Shown piece after piece: positions 44,583 to 53,544 of a DNA stretch of 64,000 bases. The notes beneath the pieces are model-generated. The model searched no databases. It was given only the letters and a program-made list of their open reading frames with translations, and was not told the origin of the DNA. This DNA comes from Treponema sp. Marseille-Q3903. Lineage in GTDB: Bacteria > Spirochaetota > Spirochaetia > Treponematales > Treponemataceae. A program made the translations under genes and the position numbers. How positions within the stretch are numbered: the stretch's first letter is position 1; every line of letters starts with the position of its first letter. Where the stretch lies: positions 1,798,001 through 1,862,000 of the forward strand of contig NZ_JACSEU010000001.1 of the NCBI RefSeq assembly GCF_014334335.1. The letters run 5' to 3'.

Positions 44583-45956
44583 TCAGTCTCGCAAATTTAT
44601 CGTGCTGCCAAAGTCCGGTTTTGAAATGTTGTTCCATACAGGAGGCTTTGTCAAATCGTTTTCATCAGGAACAAAGTCTGCCGGAGGCGCAAAAGATTTG
44701 AGCGTTGGTGTCATCGCAGGGCTTTTCTCGTTGTTCAATATTCCGAGTTTTTCTTTTCCATCTTTGTTTTCTGAATAACTTTTGCGTGAAACAAATTCTC
44801 CGCCTAAAGAAGCTGCTGATGGCAAACCTGATTTTCCGTTCAAAATGCTGTCCAATTCAGAAGTGCTTACGACATTGTCGGGACGTGGTCTAGCAGGTTC
44901 TGATTTTTTTTCTGTCATCAAATAGCTTTCGTCTTCTTCGCCGGCGCTTCTTTCAAAACCTGTAGCAATTACTGTTACGCTGATTTTGTCACCGAGTTCA
45001 GGTTGTGTAACTTGACCCCAGAACATGTTGTAATTTGGATCAGCGGAAGCTGTGACAATCTTGCATATTTCGCCGACTTCGGAAAGTTTAATTTCTTCAG
45101 ATGCACATATATTGATAAGAAGATTTTTTGCGCCATCGATTTTTGAATTTTCGAGCATCGGATTGTGAATTGCGTCGTATGCAGCATCTGTCGCACGGTT
45201 TTCACCTTCGCCTACTCCAATACCAAATATTGCGTTTCCCTGTCCTGACATCGCATTGTGAACATCAGCAAAGTCGGTGTTTACATCGCCGGGATTTACG
45301 ATTATGTTTGAAATACCTTCGACGCCTTGACAAAGGACTTCATCAGCTTTTTTAAACGATTCTTTTACAGTGAGATTTTTGTCGATATGTTTAAAAAGCT
45401 GCTCATTCGGAATAACGATCAGAGAGTCTACTTGCTCGTGAAGCTTTACAAGCCCCTCTTTTGCCTGACGCATACGAACATTTCCTTCAAAAATAAAAGG
45501 AGTTGTAACGACAGCAACTGTCAGACAGCCTAGCTCCTTTGCAATCCGTGCGACTACAGGAGCGGAACCTGTTCCTGTTCCTCCTCCCATTCCGGCTGTT
45601 ATAAACACCATGTCTGCACCGCGAAGGACATTTGTTATAAGTTCCTTATCTTCTTCGGCAGCCTGTTGTCCAACTTCAGGTTTTCCTCCGGCTCCAAGAC
45701 CTTTTGTAACTTTCTGTCCAATCGGAAGTTTTGTTTTTGCATTTGAACGGCTGAGCGCCTGTAGGTCTGTATTTAAAACAATAAATTCAACGTTGCTTAA
45801 ATCGCGAGAAATCATTCTGTTGACAGCGTTTGAGCCTCCGCCGCCACAACCTACAACTTTGATTACAGTCGGACAACTGCAAAAATCAGATTGTTCCTGC
45901 GGCTGAACAATTTCAAAATCAGATTCATCTTTTACAATCGAAATACCAAGTCCCAT
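44583..45956 (-). CDS. ftsZ: Cell division GTPase FtsZ
   Basis: 457 residues if the ATG at 45956 is used; GGGAGGA ends a few nt before it. An ATG at 45971 is also possible. The tubulin-like GTPase motifs are VGCGGGGSNAVNRM and AGMGGGTGTGSAPV. After a variable linker the tail ends in PPVWNNISKPDFGSTINLRD-like sequence, serving as the conserved C-terminal peptide for FtsA binding. It forms the Z-ring. Last gene of the dcw-type cluster. Confidence 0.96.
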   Translation of the reverse strand: MGLGISIVKDESDFEIVQPQEQSDFCSCPTVIKVVGCGGGGSNAVNRMISRDLSNVEFIVLNTDLQALSRSNAKTKLPIGQKVTKGLGAGGKPEVGQQAAEEDKELITNVLRGADMVFITAGMGGGTGTGSAPVVARIAKELGCLTVAVVTTPFIFEGNVRMRQAKEGLVKLHEQVDSLIVIPNEQLFKHIDKNLTVKESFKKADEVLCQGVEGISNIIVNPGDVNTDFADVHNAMSGQGNAIFGIGVGEGENRATDAAYDAIHNPMLENSKIDGAKNLLINICASEEIKLSEVGEICKIVTASADPNYNMFWGQVTQPELGDKISVTVIATGFERSAGEEDESYLMTEKKSEPARPRPDNVVSTSELDSILNGKSGLPSAASLGGEFVSRKSYSENKDGKEKLGILNNEKSPAMTPTLKSFAPPADFVPDENDLTKPPVWNNISKPDFGSTINLRD

Positions 45957-46004
45957 AAATCCTCCCATCATGCTTTCCCAAGCATCCCCTTTTTTTATAT
46001 ATAA

Positions 46005-47279
46005 TTAAAAAAACGATTTAAATATTTTCTTTAATTTGCTTTCACCGCTCTTCCGTTTTTCGGGTTTTGAACTATGCACTTTACCGTGCTTGCGATTATC
46101 TTTGCTCTGCGCGAGCGATTTATTTGCAAGCACAAGTCCTATCACAGTTGCATAATCAGGTCTGCGGTAATCTTTTTCAACTCCGCCAAGGTCTTCAGGA
46201 ATTCCAATTCTGACAGATGAAGTTTGAAAAACTGACTGCGCAAGATCTAAAACACCTTGCATCATCGCTCCTCCACCAGTAAGGATGATATTTCCTGTAA
46301 GCTGACTGATCGGTTCGTTCGTATTTCTGATGATTGCAGATTTCACCATAGTAAAAATCTGTTCCATGCGCGCTTGAATAATCTGGCAAAGTTGAGACTG
46401 CATTATAATATCAGGGTCACGACCGCCGACTCCGGGCACGACAATCTGCATATCGTTTTCAGGTGTTATATCGGGGAGCCAACAACAGCCATGCTGGACT
46501 TTTATCAGCTCTGCATTTGAATTAGAGATTCCCGTCACAATCTGTATATCGTTAGTTACAAGATTTCCGCCAACCGGAATAGATGCCGTCGCCACAGGAG
46601 CGCCTTTGTATAAAAGGAGAGCATCTGTCGTGCCGGCTCCGAGGTCAACCAAAATCGAACCAAGTTCCATCTCATCTTGATGGCAGACTGACTGAGTTTG
46701 CGCCAGAGTCTTCAGCCACACAGCGTCCAGGTTATAATCTGCACGCTGAATACAGGAGCGGATAATTTGAATAATTGTTTTTGCCGCCGTGACAATATGA
46801 ACTTTTGCTTCAAGGCGAATTCCAATTCGATGTATTGGGTCTTGAATGCCACCTACACCATCTACAATATATTCTTGAGGGATTACATGAAGCTTTTCAC
46901 GGTCATCAGGAACTTTTATCGCTGTAGAATATTGAATAACACGCTCTACATCAGCTCGAGAAACTTCTTTGTCGGATTTGTTTGACCCAGTGACAGGGAC
47001 AGTTCCGCGTGAATTTTGGCTTTCAATCTGTGAACCGCCGATTGCAGTTACAACAGACTCAACTGTCGTCCCAGCGTTCTGCTCAGCAGCATCGATAGCT
47101 TCTTTTATTGCATTTTTTGCATCTTCAATGTTTACGATTACGCCGTTTCTAAGCCCTGCTGATTTTCGTGATGCAGTGCCTGCAATTTGAACATTTCCGG
47201 TTTCAGGGTCAACTTCTCCTATTGCAACTCTAATTTCACTGGTTCCTATGTCAAGACCAACAATTTTTCCGTCTGCCAT
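46005..47279 (-). CDS. ftsA: Cell division protein FtsA
   Basis: 424 residues, actin-like ATPase. The N-terminus KIVGLDIGTSEIRVAIGEV and the phosphate-binding ILVDLGAGTTDALLLYKG are visible, as is the third motif ILTGGGAMMQGV. A basic C-terminal tail (KRKSGESKLKKIFKSFF) is the expected amphipathic membrane anchor. It tethers FtsZ to the membrane. 5 bp after ftsQ. Confidence 0.95.
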   Translation of the reverse strand: MADGKIVGLDIGTSEIRVAIGEVDPETGNVQIAGTASRKSAGLRNGVIVNIEDAKNAIKEAIDAAEQNAGTTVESVVTAIGGSQIESQNSRGTVPVTGSNKSDKEVSRADVERVIQYSTAIKVPDDREKLHVIPQEYIVDGVGGIQDPIHRIGIRLEAKVHIVTAAKTIIQIIRSCIQRADYNLDAVWLKTLAQTQSVCHQDEMELGSILVDLGAGTTDALLLYKGAPVATASIPVGGNLVTNDIQIVTGISNSNAELIKVQHGCCWLPDITPENDMQIVVPGVGGRDPDIIMQSQLCQIIQARMEQIFTMVKSAIIRNTNEPISQLTGNIILTGGGAMMQGVLDLAQSVFQTSSVRIGIPEDLGGVEKDYRRPDYATVIGLVLANKSLAQSKDNRKHGKVHSSKPEKRKSGESKLKKIFKSFF

Positions 47280-47284
47280 TTTTT

Positions 47285-48145
47285 TTAATCTAACCCCTTA
47301 GTGACGTATGAAACTGAACCATAACGCAAATCAACTTCAGACACGTCAGTTCCAATCTGGTTTACAATATCCAATACTACCATCATATACTTTAATGCGT
47401 CTTCATTCAATGCACGGTCGGTAATAACTTTTACGCGGGCTTGAGACGGAATAAGAGCTAACTCATAGTTACCATACTCTTTTGGAAGTACACATATCTC
47501 TGAAATACTTGCAAAATAATTTTGTGGAAGCGCTGCAATTTTTGAAATTTGATCGATAAGCGGTCGATATTTACCTGGTATTCTCATTCCCTGAGCCATA
47601 TATTCAACTGGAAGTCCTGAAATGATCGGAACTGTCGCTGAATCGAACACTGAATCTTCTTTTGCAGGAAAAAGAACACCGTTTTTGTCAATCTGGACTG
47701 CAGATGTAAAACCATCGACGCGGACAAATGTCACTGCGACTGGTTTTCGTTCTTCAATATTTATAAGAATTTTATCAGGAAAGCGCTTTTCTACAATGAC
47801 ATTTTCAATTCCGGCTTCGGAAGAGAGAATTGCCGCTGCCATTTCAACATCGAAATCAAACCAATTGGCACTGTTCATCGGCAAAAGTTTTGCAGCGATT
47901 TCTGCCGGTGAATAATTTTTTTGCCCGAAAACGGTAACTTTAGGACTCGCAAAGGCGGGCATTATGTATTTGTATACGACTAATTCCCCTAACAAAAGAA
48001 AACAGAGCACGCAGAATAAAACTTTAATAAAGCTGATTTTTTTGTTTGCTTTTTCATCTGTCTCTGTCATCACAATATCTGCAGGGCTGACAAAATAGTC
48101 GTCATTAAGCAAATCATCATCAACTAATAAACTCATATCACTCAT
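47285..48145 (-). CDS. ftsQ: Cell division protein FtsQ/DivIB
   Basis: 286 residues. A cytoplasmic N-terminus of about 50 residues, one membrane span (about 57-77, FCVLCFLLLGELVVYKYI), then a POTRA domain (VTVFGQKNYSPAEIAAKLL) and the FtsQ domain (IENVIVEKRFPDKILINIEERKPVA in part). It links the periplasmic parts of the division machine. AAGGCGG lies upstream of the ATG. Confidence 0.9.
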   Translation of the reverse strand: MSDMSLLVDDDLLNDDYFVSPADIVMTETDEKANKKISFIKVLFCVLCFLLLGELVVYKYIMPAFASPKVTVFGQKNYSPAEIAAKLLPMNSANWFDFDVEMAAAILSSEAGIENVIVEKRFPDKILINIEERKPVAVTFVRVDGFTSAVQIDKNGVLFPAKEDSVFDSATVPIISGLPVEYMAQGMRIPGKYRPLIDQISKIAALPQNYFASISEICVLPKEYGNYELALIPSQARVKVITDRALNEDALKYMMVVLDIVNQIGTDVSEVDLRYGSVSYVTKGLD

Positions 48146-48189
48146 TTTTTCATTTCCGCCTTTTATATAAAACAGGTTTCTTCAATAAG

Positions 48190-49377
48190 TTATAAATATG
48201 TAAGTGAGTCAATATAAATTTCGTCACGTCCTGTATTTTTTTCACTTATTTTTTCACACCGCGAAGTATTCAAAATAAATCCGCACATCGCAAGCGTCAC
48301 AATGATTGAAGAGCCGCCCAATGAAAAAAACGGAAGATTGATTCCCGTCGCAGGGAGCAACCCACCTACTACCATTGTATTGACAAGCGACTGCAACACT
48401 ATGATTGAAACGCAGCCGAACGCAGAATATGCAGAAAACCTCTCTGGGCAACGAAGAGCAGTTTTGTAACCGCGCCACGCAAAAAATGAAAGCATTGCAA
48501 AGTAAGCTATCACGCCGGCAAATCCCATCGCTTCAGACCATCCTGCAAAAATGTAATCTGCCTGAACTTCAGGAATACTGTTTATTCTCGAAAGACCGAC
48601 TCCAATTCCGCTTCCCCACAACCCGCCTGCACTGATTGCACGTTTTGCAGCAATTGCTTGATAATTTATGCCTGAAGCAAAGTCATCTGGTCTTATCCAA
48701 CCTATCACGCGTTGAATGCGGAACGACTCTAAAACTACCATCAAGGAGATAGCAGGCAATGCGATAATCCCGAACGGTAAAATCCACAAAAGTTTTTGTC
48801 CAGTTACAAAAAACATCAAAATTCCAATCAGCGTTACAAAAACACCGGTAGAAAAATCTTTTTGTGCAAAGACAACGCAGACGCATATACAGAGTCCGAG
48901 TACGCTCTGAAAGACGGTTTTGTTTTCAGGATTTTCAATTTTTTCCTGTTTGTCAAAATAATTGGCGAGAAACAATATAAGGCTGAATTTTATCAATTCC
49001 GATGGTTGAAAAGTGAACCCGCCCGGCATTTTTAGCCATCGCCGAGCTCCATTTCTTGTGATTGCGAGCGGAGATATAAAAGTCATAAGGCAGAGGATGA
49101 TAGAGACGATGACAATCACTGCGATCATCTTTCTTATTATTCTTATGTCAGTAAATATAAATCCAAAAAATAATATAAACCCGATAAGCGAAGAAATCAG
49201 CTGGCGTTTTACAAAATAAAGAGAATCATTAAATTGCCTTAAACCGTAATTCTGCGTACACACGAAAAGCGTAAATATCCCGAATCCCCACAAAAGGAGA
49301 ACGGAAGCCATCATCCACATATCTATTTTGTTGTAATTTTCTGACGGTCTATTTGCGTAAAACGTAAACTGTTCCAT
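48190..49377 (-). CDS. ftsW: SEDS-family septal glycan polymerase FtsW
   Basis: 395 residues from the ATG at 49377, which is 1 nt after the murF stop and behind AAAAGGAGG. About ten membrane spans. SEDS motifs include GARRWLKMPGGFTFQPSELIK in part and the C-terminal GGLLPATGINLPFFSLGGSS. It polymerises septal peptidoglycan with a class B PBP; no ftsI/pbp gene is in the cluster. Confidence 0.92.
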   Translation of the reverse strand: MEQFTFYANRPSENYNKIDMWMMASVLLLWGFGIFTLFVCTQNYGLRQFNDSLYFVKRQLISSLIGFILFFGFIFTDIRIIRKMIAVIVIVSIILCLMTFISPLAITRNGARRWLKMPGGFTFQPSELIKFSLILFLANYFDKQEKIENPENKTVFQSVLGLCICVCVVFAQKDFSTGVFVTLIGILMFFVTGQKLLWILPFGIIALPAISLMVVLESFRIQRVIGWIRPDDFASGINYQAIAAKRAISAGGLWGSGIGVGLSRINSIPEVQADYIFAGWSEAMGFAGVIAYFAMLSFFAWRGYKTALRCPERFSAYSAFGCVSIIVLQSLVNTMVVGGLLPATGINLPFFSLGGSSIIVTLAMCGFILNTSRCEKISEKNTGRDEIYIDSLTYL

Positions 49378-49378
49378 A

Positions 49379-50839
49379 TTATTCAGCCTCCTTTTGCAGA
49401 ATTGGGACAAGTTTTTCCAATTCCATGCTGTGAGAACCTTTGAGCAAAATCACATCGCCGTCTTTTGCAATTTTACAGATTTTATCTGCAATTTCGCTAA
49501 ATGTTTTTTCGTTAGAACATTCAAACAAAAGAGCATTGTCTTTATTATCAAGAATTTCATAAGTAGCTTTCATTTCCGTGCCTACTAAAAACACAAAATC
49601 AGGGTGAACTTCATTCAGTTTCCTACCGACATTTTCGTGCATCGTTTTTGAAGAGTTTCCTAGTTCTTTCATATCTGCAAGGACAAAAATTTTTTTGCCG
49701 ACTTTTTTTAGCTCATCACAAAAGTCAATCGCCATAGACATTGAGTCGAAATTCGCATTGTAGCAGTCTTCAATGACAGAGACTTTTTTGCCGTTTTTAA
49801 GTTCAACGAGCTTTATTTCCATCCGCCCTGAAACTGCAGCAAAATTTTCAAGACCACGTTTAATTTCCTGTGCTGTTATGCCGAGCTTCTTCGCACACGC
49901 AATCACTCCGAGAGAGTTTATGTAATTGTACTCGCCGGGAATAGGAAGCAGAATTTCAATCCCATCGACTGTAAATAAATTTCCGTACAAACCTTTATCT
50001 TCAAGAAAACAAACTCCGTTTTTTTCTTCCCAAACTCCACGTCCGAATTTTATGACTTCGCCTTTTACATCAGATGTGCAAAAATCCGCAAACTCATCTG
50101 ACGCATTTACAAAAGCCGCACCGTTTTTTTGAATATAATCAAATGATTTTCGTTTCTCTGCCGCAATTTTTTCACGGCTTCCAAGGATGCCTATGTGTGC
50201 AGTGCCGATGTTCGTTATTATCCCAAATTCTGATTTTAGAATTTTTGAGATTTCGCCGATTTCATTTTCACGGTTCATGCCCATCTCAAATATTCCAATT
50301 TTTTCTTTGCCACTCCAGCGGAACACCGAAAGAGGGAGCCCTGTTTCTGAATTAAAATTGCCTTTTGTGTAAGCGACATTTTTTGCACCAAAATGTTCTT
50401 TGCAGACAGAAACAAGCATTTCCTTAGTTGTAGTTTTTCCGTTTGACCCTGTGATGCTGACACGAATCATGTTTTTAAAACGATTACAGACATAGCACTC
50501 TGCCGCATCTTGCAGGGCATGCAACGTGTTTTTTACACGGACAAAAAAAGTCTTTGGATATTTTCGTGCAAACTCTTCGTATTTTTGAAAGTTTTTTTCG
50601 TATTCAGATTCATTCAACAAGATGACAGAGGCATCTTTTTCGAGGACTTCAGGGATGTACTTGTGACCGTCCTGAAATTCTCCGACAAGCGGGACAAACA
50701 TGCAAAAAGTTTTCGGTTTTACATTGCGGCTGTCAGTCTCAACAGTCAAAAAAAACACATCATCTTTTTTTTGTGCACCGACGGGCTTTCCATTCACCGC
50801 CGTCAACAACTGCCGTGCTGTCAACAAAGAACTTTCCAT
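49379..50839 (-). CDS. murF: UDP-MurNAc-tripeptide-D-Ala-D-Ala ligase
   Basis: 486 residues, Mur ligase family. The ATP-binding motif ITGSNGKTTTKEM is at about residue 128, with IFEMGMNRENEI, NIGTAHIGILGSREKIA and IEDCYNANFDSM following. It adds D-Ala-D-Ala to the UDP-MurNAc tripeptide in the cytoplasm. It starts 1 nt after the ftsL stop. Confidence 0.95.
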   Translation of the reverse strand: MESSLLTARQLLTAVNGKPVGAQKKDDVFFLTVETDSRNVKPKTFCMFVPLVGEFQDGHKYIPEVLEKDASVILLNESEYEKNFQKYEEFARKYPKTFFVRVKNTLHALQDAAECYVCNRFKNMIRVSITGSNGKTTTKEMLVSVCKEHFGAKNVAYTKGNFNSETGLPLSVFRWSGKEKIGIFEMGMNRENEIGEISKILKSEFGIITNIGTAHIGILGSREKIAAEKRKSFDYIQKNGAAFVNASDEFADFCTSDVKGEVIKFGRGVWEEKNGVCFLEDKGLYGNLFTVDGIEILLPIPGEYNYINSLGVIACAKKLGITAQEIKRGLENFAAVSGRMEIKLVELKNGKKVSVIEDCYNANFDSMSMAIDFCDELKKVGKKIFVLADMKELGNSSKTMHENVGRKLNEVHPDFVFLVGTEMKATYEILDNKDNALLFECSNEKTFSEIADKICKIAKDGDVILLKGSHSMELEKLVPILQKEAE

Positions 50840-50840
50840 T

Positions 50841-51146
50841 TTATTTTTTCTCCCCTGTCATCTCAACACGTACGATGTCTTCAGTTTCTGCTTTGTGCAT
50901 TCCGAGTTCTTCGACTGCAATTTTTTCGATTCTGTCCGAACTTGAAAGAACGGCGATATCGCTCACAAGCCTTTTATTTTCCTCAATTAATTTTTCCTGC
51001 TTTCGCTCGAGTTCTACGATTTCGCGAGTCAATTCCGAATAACGCCTAGCTTGAGCGGCATAAAGGCACAGAACAAAAGGAATCGCAAGGACGCAAAGAC
51101 AAAAGAGAAATTTGACAATAAGATATTTAAAAGCACCTTTTTTCAT
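50841..51146 (-). CDS. ftsL: FtsL-like divisome protein
   Basis: 101 residues: short basic cytoplasmic segment, one membrane span (about 10-30), then a coiled coil (about 33-65, ELTREIVELERKQEKLIEEN) and a short tail with IEKIAVEELGM. Topology, size and position between rsmH and murF identify it as FtsL; sequence conservation in this family is low. Its ATG shares a base with the rsmH stop. Confidence 0.85.
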   Translation of the reverse strand: MKKGAFKYLIVKFLFCLCVLAIPFVLCLYAAQARRYSELTREIVELERKQEKLIEENKRLVSDIAVLSSSDRIEKIAVEELGMHKAETEDIVRVEMTGEKK

Positions 51147-52132
51147 CAGTAACCGACAACTCCCTCAAGATGAAATTCAGTAGCGTTCCTGAGTTTTCTT
51201 ACAACTCTAAATTTTGCACTTCTGGAAGGAGAATTTGTTTTTATTTCCTCTTGCGAAGGAACGACAGGTTTACGCGTGATGATTTGGGCGCATTGCTTTC
51301 CACCGCAACGGCAAACTGCAATTTCCGGTGGACAAACGCACTGCTTTCCAAGATTTCTAAAATAATTTTTTACAATTCTATCTTCAAGCGAGTGAAACGT
51401 GATCACACCCATCTTTCCGCCACAATTCAAATCGTTAAAAGCGTTGTGAAGCGCCTCAGGAAGACGTTTTAATTCGCTGTTTACAGCAATTCGAAGCGCC
51501 TGAAACGCTCTTGTCGCAGGATGGATATTCCCGTATCTGTAATGTACAGGCACGGCGTCCCAGATAATATTGGCGAGAGCTTTTGACGATTCTATTTTTC
51601 CGTTACGGCGGGCTTCGACAATCGCCTTCGCAATGCGACGGCTGAATTTTTCTTCACCATAGAGATAAATCAAATCGGCAAGTTTTTCTTCAGAAAGTTC
51701 ATTGACCAAATCTTGCGCAGATGATTCGGAAGAGGAATCCAGCCGCATATCGAGTTTTTCATCGTGACGAAAACTAAAACCGCGCTCTGACTTTTCATAA
51801 TGAAAAACTGAAATTCCAAGGTCAAAAAGGATGATGTCGGGTTTTTTATATTCAGGAGGATAGCTTTTATAGAAGTCGTTAAACCAGCCATTGTAAAAAA
51901 TAACTCTTCCGTCAAATTCCGAAAGCCTTTCTTTTGCGCGAGCTTGAATCACTTTGTCGGCGTCAAGTCCGATAACAAGAAGTCCCGGATATTTTTTGAG
52001 AAAATTATATGTATGACCGCCTTCTCCGAGTGTAGAATCAATCATAACCGCATTTTTTTCATACGGTTCACCTACAGGAGAAAGATAAGTTAAACACTCA
52101 TTTAACAAAACCGGAGTGTGTACGATTTCCAC
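51146..52132 (-). CDS. rsmH: 16S rRNA m4C1402 methyltransferase
   Basis: 328 residues. HTPVLLNECLTYL, DSTLGEGGHTYNFLK (SAM motif I), LFDLGISVFHYEKSERGFSFR, and the C-terminal GVITFHSLEDRIVKNYFR are all characteristic of RsmH (MraW). It methylates cytidine 1402 of 16S rRNA. It follows mraZ by 24 bp, as in most dcw clusters. Confidence 0.96.
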   Translation of the reverse strand: MEIVHTPVLLNECLTYLSPVGEPYEKNAVMIDSTLGEGGHTYNFLKKYPGLLVIGLDADKVIQARAKERLSEFDGRVIFYNGWFNDFYKSYPPEYKKPDIILFDLGISVFHYEKSERGFSFRHDEKLDMRLDSSSESSAQDLVNELSEEKLADLIYLYGEEKFSRRIAKAIVEARRNGKIESSKALANIIWDAVPVHYRYGNIHPATRAFQALRIAVNSELKRLPEALHNAFNDLNCGGKMGVITFHSLEDRIVKNYFRNLGKQCVCPPEIAVCRCGGKQCAQIITRKPVVPSQEEIKTNSPSRSAKFRVVRKLRNATEFHLEGVVGY

Positions 52133-52156
52133 TTTTTTCCACCCATTTTAATTTAA

Positions 52157-52606
52157 TCAAAAATTTATATCATTAAATTCTTCTGCTGCATCGCGGAATG
52201 ATTCCTCTGTTGCATCCAGGTATTCTTTATAAGTCTGTGAATCCCATAATTCCATGTATTTTGCAATTCCAAGGACAGTGCAATCTTTTGAAAGATTTGC
52301 ATATTCGCGCAGACTCTGAGGGATAGAAAGGCGACCGTTTTTATCAAATTCAACTGGCTGTGCAGGAGCAATAAAATGCCTTGCAACATTAAGGCTTCTG
52401 CTCTTCATCATAGAAGCATTACTCATAAGTTTCATCTGAAAAGACTCCCATTCTTCTGTGGTAAAAAGCCATAAACAGCGGTCTAAGCCTTTAGTGACCA
52501 TAAGTACATTCTGATTTACGGCAGTTCTCAATTTCGCAGGGAATGAGACTCTGCCCTTATCATCGATTGTATTATTGTATTCACCAGTCAACAAGCTAAA
52601 CCCCAT
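52157..52606 (-). CDS. mraZ: Transcriptional regulator MraZ
   Basis: 149 residues with two AbrB-like half-domains, DDKGRVSFPAKLR near the N-terminus and DKNGRLSIPQSLREYA near the middle. MraZ forms ring-shaped oligomers that bind TGG-containing direct repeats in front of its own operon. Five such repeats with 10-bp phase lie here from the -10 box to the ATG. First gene of the division cluster. The ATG is inside the last repeat and there is no normal Shine-Dalgarno. Confidence 0.96.
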   Translation of the reverse strand: MGFSLLTGEYNNTIDDKGRVSFPAKLRTAVNQNVLMVTKGLDRCLWLFTTEEWESFQMKLMSNASMMKSRSLNVARHFIAPAQPVEFDKNGRLSIPQSLREYANLSKDCTVLGIAKYMELWDSQTYKEYLDATEESFRDAAEEFNDINF

Positions 52607-52650
52607 TTATTACCACTTATTACCACTTTTTCCCACTTACGACCATTTTA
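52601..52650 (-). promoter_or_regulatory. MraZ-type operator: five 10-bp direct repeats
   Basis: Minus-strand units, in order towards the gene: TAAAATGGTC, GTAAGTGGGA, AAAAGTGGTA, ATAAGTGGTA, ATAAATGGGG. The (A/G)TGG core recurs every 10 bp, one helical turn. The first unit contains the -10 box and the last contains the mraZ start codon. This resembles MraZ boxes in other bacteria and implies autorepression of the cluster. Confidence 0.85.
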
Positions 52651-52672
52651 TACTAAAAAACGCTAAAGTCAA
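52645..52672 (-). promoter_or_regulatory. Promoter of the mraZ division cluster
   Basis: On the minus strand TTGACT (52667-52672), 16-bp spacer, TAAAAT (52645-52650). The start would fall near 52638, giving a leader of about 32 nt made of the MraZ boxes. Confidence 0.75.
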
Positions 52673-52762
52673 CACGTTTTTTTACCGATATTGATAAAAA
52701 TTTTTATACTTTATTCTATTTTATGCATACGCACAAATACTATACTTTTTAAAAGTGATTTT

Positions 52763-53483
52763 ATGAGATTTTCTACACTAAATGAAAGTAAACTTCACAA
52801 AACGTTAAAAAAAATATACTCAGAAATATATGACGGAAAAACAGAAGTTGAGCTTTACGGATATATTTACGATATTGTCACTGAAAACAAAAATATAATT
52901 GAGATTCAGACGAAAAATCTTGCAAAACTCTTGCCAAAAATTCTCGATACGATCGAAAAAGGACATAATATAAAAATTGTCCATCCGATTGTTATAAAAA
53001 AATCGATTGAAATGCATTCTTCAGATGGGACAATAATCTCAATACGGAAAAGCCCAAAAACAGGGGCAATTTATGATATTTTTTGGGAGCTCACAGGAAT
53101 TTATTCAGTTTTGCTGAACAAACATTTTTCGCTCGAAATTGTCGAAATAGATATGATTGAAGAGCGGATTATGACAGAGAAACCTGTCCAATCAAAGAAT
53201 GGAAAAAGACGTTTTAAGAAAGACTGGATAAAATCGGATAAAAGACTCGACAAAATCATCGACACGAGACGTTTTGATGAAAAAAAAAGATTTTTTAGAT
53301 TTACTGCCGAAAAACTTGCCACAGGAATTTTGCGCAAAGGATATAAAAAACAAACTCAAGGAAAGCAAATTGTCATCAAGAATCTTAAACAACGCAAACC
53401 TTATCATCTGGGTTTTCAATAAAATGGAATTGATTGAATATACAACTACAAAAAATAGATTCCGTTATTGCAAATTGCGTTAA
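52763..53483 (+). pseudogene. Nuclease-like protein gene, frame broken at an A9 tract
   Basis: The first frame runs from ATG 52763 (FSTLNESK...) to a stop at 53420. The second frame, from about 53274 to 53483, reads KKDFLDLLPKNLPQEF and on to FNKMELIEYTTTKNRFRY, which looks like a real winged-helix-type C-terminus; the first frame's tail after the tract looks random. Removing one A from AAAAAAAAA (53280-53288) joins them into about 240 residues. The N-terminal half has a nuclease-like pattern (ELYGYIYDIV, IIEIQTKN, HPIVIKKSI). This organisation recalls an uncharacterised protein family seen in diverse bacteria. A true mutation, a sequencing error or transcriptional slippage are all possible. 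Confidence 0.65.
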
Positions 53484-53512
53484 TAAAAAAAAGGACGTTT
53501 TTCAACGTCCTT
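53484..53512 (-). terminator. Terminator of the flaA operon
   Basis: AAGGACGT and ACGTCCTT pair (53491-53498 with 53505-53512, 6-nt loop); on the minus strand a T run follows (53484-53490). It sits 32 bp after the second flaA gene and abuts the stop of the convergent nuclease-like gene. Confidence 0.85.
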
Positions 53513-53544
53513 GATTTTGCATTTTTTCGCTTGTGTAAACTATA

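Noticed and set aside
44583-52606. Missing ftsI, mraY, murD, murE and murG as evidence of a broken division cluster
   Set aside because: Shortened dcw clusters of this order are known in treponemes; the genes are probably elsewhere.
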